From contig CALKYI010000156.1 in assembly GCA_938003665.1 (NCBI GenBank), positions 1 through 11,703 on the forward strand: a stretch of 11,703 nucleotides of DNA, written 5' to 3'. Positions 6,788 through 11,703 of the stretch are shown in pieces. Every line of letters begins with the position of its first letter. Within the stretch, counting starts at the first letter, position 1. Below the pieces are notes generated by a model. It worked only from the letters and a program-made list of their open reading frames with translations. It did no database searches and was not told the DNA's origin. The DNA comes from an uncultured Flavobacteriales bacterium (lineage in GTDB: Bacteria; Bacteroidota; Bacteroidia; Flavobacteriales_D; Sanyastnellaceae). A program made the translations under genes and the position numbers.

Positions 6788-7471
6788 TCAATCGTCCTTC
6801 CACCCGGCTTTGAAATCCTCTAAGGCTTCAGGTGGGAAAATATCCGGCTTGGCGTAAGCGAGGCGATGCACCTTTTCCGTGCGGTGGTAGCCATCAAGAG
6901 AACTCAGCGCCGCGACACCCAGGGATTCAATGTCCAGGTACCCGTCTGTAGCCCAGGCCTCCTCCGGGAATTCCACCCACCGGATTTGCCCGACGATGAA
7001 GCGGCACCGGTTTTGAGGAATTTCCCATTCATCGACCCGCTCCAACCCGATGCGTACCGGACTTTCTTCCACGGCGGGGGCGTCAAAACCGCACCGGTAG
7101 ATCGGTGTGAATCCGACCGCATCAAACTCGCTGGTATCCTCTGGGTAGCGGGCGCTCACTTGGTGAGCTTGCACCGTGTGGGTGGCCGGGACGTGGTTGA
7201 TGGTGTAACAGCCGGTTTCCCGGATGTTCCAATAGGTGTGGCTGCCGCGCTCCCGATCCACCGGGGGCCGCATGACCATGCCGAGCAAGGCCGGATCGGA
7301 GCCCAGGTGGACCACGGAGCTGACAATGCTCAGGTTGTGGACACCGGCATCGTTGCTGGTGCCTACGAGGTTGACGCTTTTGAACCCACTCAGCGCGTTG
7401 ACGAGGCGACCGCGCTGGCGGCGCGGCATCAATTCCAAGTCGAGGTCGTTGAGGGTTTTGTAAGTATTCAT
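6788..7471 (-). CDS. Flavin reductase family protein (FMN-binding split barrel)
   Basis: This 227-residue protein is of the flavin-reductase-like/FMN-binding split-barrel superfamily. Members bind FMN and use NAD(P)H to reduce free flavin, or act as flavin oxidoreductases. Supporting segments are the strand-turn GFKSVNLVGTSNDAGVHNLS (29-48), where flavin reductases usually have an N-x-(A/S)-(P/L)-S type turn, then HLGSDPALLGMVMRPP (55-70), SHTYWNIRETGCYTINHVP (77-95) and a barrel-closing strand RCRFIVGQIRWV (155-166). The C-terminal YHRTEKVHRLAYAKPD (205-220) is typical of a subgroup I have seen annotated simply as flavin reductase. The ATG at 7471 overlaps the SDR stop as ATGA, fixing the start; upstream in-frame codons would lie inside the SDR gene. 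It is therefore translationally coupled to the SDR-fold protein. Supplying reduced flavin to the two FAD photolyases downstream is a tempting but unproven idea, since photolyases normally photoreduce their own FAD. Confidence 0.9.
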   Translation of the reverse strand: MNTYKTLNDLDLELMPRRQRGRLVNALSGFKSVNLVGTSNDAGVHNLSIVSSVVHLGSDPALLGMVMRPPVDRERGSHTYWNIRETGCYTINHVPATHTVQAHQVSARYPEDTSEFDAVGFTPIYRCGFDAPAVEESPVRIGLERVDEWEIPQNRCRFIVGQIRWVEFPEEAWATDGYLDIESLGVAALSSLDGYHRTEKVHRLAYAKPDIFPPEALEDFKAGWKDD

Positions 7472-8178
7472 TTGCGGATGCTTCCCATGCCGCCGTCCGC
7501 GGTGTAGACTTGTCCCGTGACAAAGTCCGAACCGCCGGCCAACAGCCATGTGGCCAACGAAGCTACGCCATCGGCGCTTCCGACCGCCTTCAGCGGGTGA
7601 CGCTCTGCAGCCGCCTCGCGTTTCGCATCATTGGACAGCATGGGGGCAGCCAACGGTGTATCTGTGAGGGAGGGAGCAATGCAATTGACGCGAATGGCCG
7701 GTGACCACTCGGCCGCCAAGGTGCGGGTCAACCCTTCGACGGCACCTTTGGCCATAGCGATGCTCGTATGATATGGCATGCCTGTTTGGACGGCGACCGT
7801 GCTGAAAAGCACCACCGATGCATTTGGGGCTTTTTGTAGCAACGCTGCATTCGCTTGCAAGGTCTGCACGGCACCCCAGGCATTCACTTCAAAATCTTCG
7901 AAGGCGTGTTCGCGCTTGACGCCCTTCAACGGCTTCAATCGAATCGTTCCGGGGCAATACACCAACCCGTCGAGGTGGTCGGCAAAATTGGACAATTCGC
8001 ACGGGTGCGCAACCGCATCGAAGACCAGGCTTTGGTAGCCGGAGCGCTGCTCGGAAACACCCTTGCGGGAGACACCGATGACGTGGTGGCCCGCCTCGAG
8101 GAGCTGATTGCGAATGGCTTCGCCGATTCCACCTGAGTCGCCGATGACGGCAAACGTGCCTTGATTAATTCCCGGCAT
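7468..8178 (-). CDS. Short-chain dehydrogenase/reductase fold protein lacking the canonical Tyr
   Basis: This 236-residue protein has the classical SDR fold. The nucleotide-binding loop is FAVIGDSGGIGEAI (9-22), a variant of TGxxxGIG. The NNAG-like strand end is DGLVYCPGTI (70-79), where PG replaces NAG. FEVNAWGAV (96-104) holds the structural Asn (N99). Catalytic-region VVLFSTVAVQTG (122-133) holds S126. The lysine is K144 in SIAMAKGAVEGLTRTLAAEW (139-158), followed by IRVNCIAPSLTDTP (162-175) and a TADGG ending. The residue four before K144, normally the catalytic Tyr of YxxxK, is Ile140; the nearest Tyr is Y136, eight before. This may mean loss of classical oxidoreductase activity or altered chemistry. 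It overlaps the end of the Lacal_2735 gene by 14 bases and the flavin-reductase-like start by 4. I recall similar Ile-type SDRs next to photolyase-related genes in other bacteria, but that is memory, not a search. Confidence 0.9.
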   Translation of the reverse strand: MPGINQGTFAVIGDSGGIGEAIRNQLLEAGHHVIGVSRKGVSEQRSGYQSLVFDAVAHPCELSNFADHLDGLVYCPGTIRLKPLKGVKREHAFEDFEVNAWGAVQTLQANAALLQKAPNASVVLFSTVAVQTGMPYHTSIAMAKGAVEGLTRTLAAEWSPAIRVNCIAPSLTDTPLAAPMLSNDAKREAAAERHPLKAVGSADGVASLATWLLAGGSDFVTGQVYTADGGMGSIRK

Positions 8179-8341
8179 CGCTCATCAATTTGGCGATTTC
8201 ATCCTCCACCTCGGCCGCTTGGGCCATCAAGGCATCTGACTTGGTGCGGTCCACCGTGCTCATGCGGTGTGCTTCGGCCAATAGCTTCGCATGTTGTTGC
8301 TGCAGCTTTTTGACCGGATCTTTTTTAAATAATCCCAACAT
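8165..8341 (-). CDS. Lacal_2735 family small protein (58 residues)
   Basis: This short gene encodes 58 residues beginning MLGLFKKDPVKKLQQQHAKL. The rest is a highly charged, alanine-rich helix: LLAEAHRMSTVDRTKSDALM (20-39), then QAAEVEDEIAKLMSDAGN (41-58). The pattern of GLFKK start, a heptad-like helix with EAH.MST.DR.KSD and a second helix ending EIAKL matches the small Bacteroidota family annotated as Lacal_2735. It has no known function and a predicted coiled-coil or helical-hairpin structure. The ATG at 8341 is 39 bases after the valS stop. Its end overlaps the SDR start by 14 bases, which argues that both are real. A small inverted repeat immediately precedes the start codon. It has no signal peptide, although the GLFKK opening could associate with a membrane surface. 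The family assignment is from memory of the motif. Confidence 0.87.
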   Translation of the reverse strand: MLGLFKKDPVKKLQQQHAKLLAEAHRMSTVDRTKSDALMAQAAEVEDEIAKLMSDAGN

Positions 8342-8360
8342 ACCCGTACAACAAGCGGGT
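8342..8360 (-). promoter_or_regulatory. Inverted repeat directly before the Lacal_2735 start codon
   Basis: On the minus strand ACCCG and CGGGT (5-base arms, 9-base loop) flank CTTGTTGTA and end directly at the ATG at 8341. It occupies the ribosome-binding region between valS and the small gene. The T-run expected of a terminator is absent. The stem is short and could be chance. Confidence 0.3.
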
Positions 8361-8380
8361 CTGGAAGGTGTTCGAAGGAA

Positions 8381-11011
8381 TCAGCCCAATTGTTCCATTT
8401 TGCCATGGAGCACCTCCAGCTTCGCCAGGGCATCGCTTTCCTTTTTGCGCTCCAGCTCCACCACTTGGGGCGGCGCGTTCTGCACAAATCGCTCGTTGGA
8501 CAACTTTCCGCGAACGCCCTTCAGGAAGCCGTTGAGGTGATCCATTTCCTTCTGGATTTTGGCCTTCTCGGCCTCCACATCCACTTGATCTCCAAAGGGA
8601 ATGAAGAACGAGCTCGTGCCCACGATGAAGCCAAAGGCATTGGGGACCTTGTCTGCGACACGAGTCACGCCGTCCACGTTGGACAACTTGATGATGGCCG
8701 ATTCAAATGCCTCGGGATAGCCGTCACCCAACTGTACGCTGAATTCGAGCTGCTCGCGATTGGGGATTTGGTTCTCCTTACGGATGTTCCGCACTTCCGA
8801 GACGATTTGCTGGAAGGCCTCTGCCTGCGTCAGCAAGTCTGAATCGTACGCCTCGCGCTTGGGCCATGCCGCGATGCACAGGGCGTCTTTCGGACCTTCC
8901 CGCTTTTCCATCCAGTGCCAAAGTTCTTCGGTTTGGAACGGCATGAACGGATGGAGCATCTTCAGCAGATCGCCGAAAATGGCCTTCGTCTGTTCCAAGG
9001 TCTGTGCATCGATGGGTTCGCCGTAGGGTGGCTTGACCAATTCCAAGTACCAGCTGCAGAAGTCGTCCCACACGAGGCGGTAGAGGTTCATCAAGGCTTC
9101 GCTCAAGCGGAACTCGGCAAACTGCCCCTCCAATTCCTCCAACACCCGCTGGACGCGCGCCTTCATCCAGCGCACCGCTACAGCTGCCGATTCCGGCTGC
9201 TCGCGGTCCGCGTCCACCTCCCAACTTTGGGTCAGGCGGAAGGCGTTCCAAATCTTGTTAGCAAAGTTTCGGCCTTGCTCGCAGAGCTTCTCATCGAACG
9301 GCAAATCGTTGCCCGCAGGTGACGTCAAGAGCATGCCTACGCGCACGCCGTCTGCTCCGAACTGGTTCATGAGCTCAATGGGGTCAGGGCTGTTGCCTAA
9401 GCTCTTGGACATCTTGCGTCCTTGCTTGTCGCGAACGATACCCGTATAGTAGACATTCTTGAACGGCTCTTGCCCGCGGTACTCGTACCCGGCGATGATC
9501 ATGCGTGCCACCCAGAAGAACATGATCTCGGGGGCAGTCACGAGGTCGGCGGTCGGGTAGTAGTAACTGACCTCTTCCTCCGTCTTCAGACCATCAAATA
9601 CTTGGATGGGCCACAGCCAGCTGCTGAACCACGTATCCATGACGTCCTCATCTTGGCGCAAAGCGTCCGCCGTGAGGTCGGCATTTCCCGACTTAGCGCG
9701 GGCCTTTTCCAGTGCTGCTTCCGCCGTCTTGGCCACTACAAAGTCCTCTTCGCCAGCGCCGTAGAACCACGCCGGAATGCGGTGTCCCCACCACAATTGC
9801 CGGCTCACGCACCAGTCCTTGACGTTTTCCATCCAGTGGCGGTAGCTATTCTTGAACTTGGGCGGATGGAACTGGATGGTATCGTCCATCACGTGGTCCA
9901 AGGCGGGCTTGGACAGCTTTTCCATGGAGAGGAACCACTGCAATGACAACCGCGGCTCGATGACCGCATTGGTGCGCTCTGAGCGACCAACACTGTTCGT
10001 GTACTCTTCGGTCTTGACCAAGTGCCCCGAGGCATCGAGCGTCCCTTCCACTTCCTTTCGCACATCGAAGCGGTCCTTGCCCTCGAACACTCCACCATGC
10101 TCGTTCAACGTACCGTCCGGGTGGAAAATATTGATGGACTCCAGGTTGTGTTTTTGGCCGAGATCGTAGTCGTTGACGTCGTGCGCCGGGGTCACTTTCA
10201 AGCAACCCGTTCCGAATTCACGGTCCACGTATTCGTCGAGGATGATCGGCACCTCCCGATCGGTCATGGGCACCCGGGCGCGTTTGCCGTGGAGGTGGGT
10301 GAAGCGCTCGTCTTCAGGGTGGATGCAAATAGCTGTGTCGCCCATGATGGTTTCCGGGCGGGTGGTCGCGATGGTCAGGTATTCGCCGGGGGCATCCACG
10401 ACTTCATACCGGACGTAGTAAAGCTTCCCGTGCTCTTCGGTGTGGATGACTTCTTCATCGCTCAACGCCGTTTGCGCAGCAGGGTCCCAGTGGACCATGC
10501 GCTCGCCCCGGTAGATGAGGCCCTTCTCATATAGGTCGATGAAGGTATCGATGACGCCATCGTAGTACTTTTCATCCATGGTGAAGCGGGTGCGCGACCA
10601 ATCGCAACTCGCACCAAGCTTCTTCAATTGTTCGAGGATGATGCCCCCGTGCTCGTGGGTCCAATCCCATGCGTGTTCCAGGAATTCATCCCGCGACAGG
10701 TCCGACTTCTTGATGCCCTTCTCACGCAACCTGCGCACCACCTTGGCTTCGGTGGCGATGGATGCATGGTCCGTACCCGGCACCCAGCAGGCGTTCTTGC
10801 CCATCATCCGCGCGCGGCGCACCAGCACGTCCTGAATGGTGTTGTTGAGCATGTGCCCCATGTGGAGCACGCCGGTGACATTCGGCGGGGGAATGACCAC
10901 CGTGTAGGGCTCACGGTCGTCGGGCTTGCTTTCGAAAAAGCCGTGCTCCAACCAGTAAGCGTACCACTTCTCTTCGCAGGTACCAGGATCGTAAGTCGTC
11001 GGGATCTCCAT
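8381..11011 (-). CDS. valS: Valyl-tRNA synthetase
   Basis: This class I aminoacyl-tRNA synthetase charges tRNA-Val in the cytoplasm. The product is 876 residues, within the usual bacterial range. The N-terminal catalytic domain shows TYDPGTCEEKWYAYW (6-20) and PPPNVTGVLHMGHML (41-55), where HMGH (50-53) is the HIGH motif. WVPGTDHASIATE (76-88) follows. The CP1 editing domain, which hydrolyses Thr-tRNA-Val, includes TIATTRPETIMGDTA (213-227) and GTGCLKVTPAHDVNDYDLG (267-285). The catalytic domain resumes with VSRQLWWGHRIPAWF (402-416) and DVMDTWFSSWLWP (456-468). The KMSKS loop is at 533-537 (GRKMSKSLGNSPDP). The anticodon-binding domain spans about 580-740. The C-terminal coiled coil that grips tRNA spans about 810-876 (AEKAKIQKEMDHLNGFL). 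All motifs are intact. The ATG at 11011 is 35 bases past the end of the terminator of the DUF1573 gene, so valS may be the first gene of the long downstream run. Confidence 0.98.
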   Translation of the reverse strand: MEIPTTYDPGTCEEKWYAYWLEHGFFESKPDDREPYTVVIPPPNVTGVLHMGHMLNNTIQDVLVRRARMMGKNACWVPGTDHASIATEAKVVRRLREKGIKKSDLSRDEFLEHAWDWTHEHGGIILEQLKKLGASCDWSRTRFTMDEKYYDGVIDTFIDLYEKGLIYRGERMVHWDPAAQTALSDEEVIHTEEHGKLYYVRYEVVDAPGEYLTIATTRPETIMGDTAICIHPEDERFTHLHGKRARVPMTDREVPIILDEYVDREFGTGCLKVTPAHDVNDYDLGQKHNLESINIFHPDGTLNEHGGVFEGKDRFDVRKEVEGTLDASGHLVKTEEYTNSVGRSERTNAVIEPRLSLQWFLSMEKLSKPALDHVMDDTIQFHPPKFKNSYRHWMENVKDWCVSRQLWWGHRIPAWFYGAGEEDFVVAKTAEAALEKARAKSGNADLTADALRQDEDVMDTWFSSWLWPIQVFDGLKTEEEVSYYYPTADLVTAPEIMFFWVARMIIAGYEYRGQEPFKNVYYTGIVRDKQGRKMSKSLGNSPDPIELMNQFGADGVRVGMLLTSPAGNDLPFDEKLCEQGRNFANKIWNAFRLTQSWEVDADREQPESAAVAVRWMKARVQRVLEELEGQFAEFRLSEALMNLYRLVWDDFCSWYLELVKPPYGEPIDAQTLEQTKAIFGDLLKMLHPFMPFQTEELWHWMEKREGPKDALCIAAWPKREAYDSDLLTQAEAFQQIVSEVRNIRKENQIPNREQLEFSVQLGDGYPEAFESAIIKLSNVDGVTRVADKVPNAFGFIVGTSSFFIPFGDQVDVEAEKAKIQKEMDHLNGFLKGVRGKLSNERFVQNAPPQVVELERKKESDALAKLEVLHGKMEQLG

Positions 11012-11046
11012 TTCTAACGCGCCGTTTGTCTGAGGGCAAAATTCGG

Positions 11047-11088
11047 ATAAAAAAGAAGCCGTTCCGCCATGAGGAAGAACGACTTCTT
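11047..11088 (-). terminator. Rho-independent terminator after the DUF1573 gene
   Basis: On the minus strand AAGAAGTCGTTC and GAACGGCTTCTT form a 12-base-pair stem (one U-G wobble in RNA) around a 12-base loop, followed by TTTTAT. On the plus strand the wobble becomes a C-A mismatch and no T-run follows, so the element points to minus-strand transcripts. It starts 39 bases after the DUF1573 stop and ends 35 bases before the valS start, so any valS promoter must overlap or closely follow it. Confidence 0.85.
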
Positions 11089-11100
11089 AAAGTCTGGTGG

Positions 11101-11119
11101 GGAACTGCACTGCAGCTCC
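11101..11119 (-). other. Small stem-loop in the 3' untranslated region of the DUF1573 gene
   Basis: GGAGCTG and CAGTTCC pair (7 base pairs with one G-U in RNA) around a 5-base loop, starting 8 bases after the DUF1573 stop and ahead of the terminator hairpin. It has no T-tract of its own. It may protect the mRNA 3' end or be chance. Confidence 0.35.
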
Positions 11120-11127
11120 GTCAATAC

Positions 11128-11568
11128 TTATTGCTTGTTCAAAGGCGCACCAACAGATGCAGGCTTGACGGGAGCACCTCCTGTGCTTCCAGCGTCGGCT
11201 GCTTCTACCTTGCCTTTGATGCGAATCACCTTGGTGGGCTCGTTTGAGGCGTTCGAGGTGATTGTAACGCTTTTGTTGATTGGGCCAATGCGCTTGGTGT
11301 CGTAGCGTACGTTGATGACGCTGGTCGCACCGGGCATAATGGGATCCTTGTCGCACTTGGGTACCGTGCAACCGCATGATCCTTTGCATCGAGAAATGAT
11401 CAAAGGCTCTGTGCCGTCATTGGTTACCGTAAACTGGCATCCACCATCCGCACCTTGGGTGATGGTTCCGTAATCGTGAACGTCTTTGTCCAAAGAGATG
11501 GATGGGCCTTGCGCCGCTGCTGTCGCCATGCCCACGAGGAGCAAACATGCTGTCAAAAGTTGCTTCAT
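11128..11568 (-). CDS. Secreted DUF1573 protein
   Basis: This 146-residue protein starts with a clear Sec signal peptide: MKQ, a hydrophobic core LLTACLLLVGMATAAA (4-19) and a likely cleavage after A19. No lipobox is evident. The mature part begins SISLDKDVHDYGTITQG (23-39), the characteristic DUF1573 opening (F/Y-G-x-I-x-x-G). It is followed by the beta-sandwich, TVTNDGTEPLIISRC (47-61), the cysteine motif GSCGCTVP (63-70) and MPGATSVINVRYDTKRIGP (78-96). The fold is Ig-like (ASH/MSP-related), and the proteins are exported and very common in Bacteroidota. Their function is not established, though a periplasmic or surface structural role is usually supposed. Extra cysteines at 44, 61 and 72 could form disulfides. 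The C-terminal tail after residue 122 is low-complexity (Ala/Gly/Pro/Ser). It is a single-gene unit: terminators lie on both sides (11683-11703 and 11047-11088), and nothing links it to the light genes. Confidence 0.92.
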   Translation of the reverse strand: MKQLLTACLLLVGMATAAAQGPSISLDKDVHDYGTITQGADGGCQFTVTNDGTEPLIISRCKGSCGCTVPKCDKDPIMPGATSVINVRYDTKRIGPINKSVTITSNASNEPTKVIRIKGKVEAADAGSTGGAPVKPASVGAPLNKQ

Positions 11569-11589
11569 AACCTTAAATATTTTCTACGT

Positions 11590-11597
11590 TAAAGATA
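11590..11597 (-). promoter_or_regulatory. Candidate -7 element for the DUF1573 gene
   Basis: TATCTTTA on the minus strand matches the Bacteroidota -7 consensus TAnnTTTG at all fixed positions but the last, and lies 21 bases before the ATG at 11568. I find no convincing TTG-type -33 element at the usual 19-21 base spacing, so this is weak. A promoter is expected somewhere in 11569-11682, because terminators isolate this gene. Confidence 0.3.
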
Positions 11598-11608
11598 AAC
11601 ACAAAGCT

Positions 11609-11622
11609 TCTCGGTTCCGAGA
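11609..11622. promoter_or_regulatory. Palindrome upstream of the DUF1573 gene
   Basis: TCTCGG-AA-CCGAGA is a perfect 6-base inverted repeat with a 2-base centre (read on the minus strand). GC pairs can extend it if one base is bulged. It lies just upstream of the -7-like element, where a repressor or activator dimer could bind. It could equally be a short RNA hairpin. It has no known identity. Confidence 0.35.
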
Positions 11623-11682
11623 GCTGCTTTGATTTTGATAGAATTTCACAGTTTTCGTCCATAGAAGTTCAAGAATTGGGCC

Positions 11683-11703
11683 AAAAAAAAGGAGGCCCTG
11701 GGC
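11683..11703 (-). terminator. Half of a probable intrinsic terminator cut by the right edge
   Basis: On the minus strand the window begins GCCCAGGGCCTCC followed by eight T. The GGCCTCC arm next to a T8 run is the usual 3' half of an intrinsic terminator. The plus strand here reads GGAGGCC-CTG-GGC, so the hairpin would be complete if CTCC follows the edge. It would end the gene upstream of the DUF1573 gene. The eight A on the plus strand mean it could also act in both directions. Confidence 0.6.

Noticed and set aside
11037..11044. valS promoter at GAATTTTG
   Set aside because: It differs from TAnnTTTG at the first base and has no TTG element at the expected distance. It is too weak to list as a feature.
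11012..11127. T-box or other riboswitch leader for valS
   Set aside because: The region is short, contains a terminator belonging to the previous gene, and shows no T-box-like conserved segment.
1..11703. CRISPR arrays, tRNA genes, transposons or signs of recent transfer
   Set aside because: No direct repeats with spacers, cloverleaf sequences, transposase frames or terminal inverted repeats were found. Gene spacing and codon character are even across the window.

Overview
This window reads as one continuous, tightly packed stretch of a GC-rich Bacteroidota genome, most likely from the Flavobacteriales or a relative. The lineage call is an inference. It rests on a Lacal_2735-type small protein and a secreted DUF1573 protein (both typical of Bacteroidota), on weak or absent Shine-Dalgarno sequences at most starts, and on the overall protein flavour. 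Every gene I can support lies on the minus strand, so transcription runs from the right edge to the left. No tRNA, rRNA, CRISPR array, insertion sequence or phage gene is visible. No gene-free stretch exceeds 135 bases.

Layout, in the direction of transcription: (1) At the right edge is half of a probable intrinsic terminator of an upstream gene, then a 135-base intergenic region with a palindrome and a -7-like element. (2) A secreted DUF1573 protein follows (11128-11568) and ends in a clear rho-independent terminator. (3) valS (8381-11011) comes next. (4) A block of small and metabolic genes follows: a Lacal_2735 family protein (8165-8341), an SDR-fold protein lacking the usual catalytic tyrosine (7468-8178), a flavin-reductase-like split-barrel protein (6788-7471) and an alpha/beta hydrolase (5876-6763). 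(5) The light-related core is a 45-residue DUF2256 zinc-ribbon-like protein (5701-5838, easily missed), an iron-sulfur bacterial cryptochrome/(6-4) photolyase (4112-5704), a DASH-type cryptochrome (2811-4112) and an unrecognised 141-residue protein (2389-2814). (6) Polyphosphate genes close the window: ppk1 (287-2359) and the start of a Ppx/GppA phosphatase (1-284, cut by the edge).

From valS to ppx no gap exceeds 39 bases. Five junctions overlap (three ATGA, one TGATG and one 14-base overlap), and no internal terminator is evident, so the run could be one long operon or a series of overlapping transcripts. DUF2256, FeS photolyase, CRY-DASH and the 141-residue protein are joined by stop/start overlaps and are very likely co-translated. 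The reasonable biological reading is a blue-light/DNA-repair cassette: two different FAD photolyase-family enzymes with a small putative metal-binding partner, next to flavin and NAD(P)-type redox proteins, embedded between a housekeeping tRNA synthetase and the polyphosphate kinase/phosphatase pair. No light-responsive regulator (for example a B12-binding MerR protein) is in the window.
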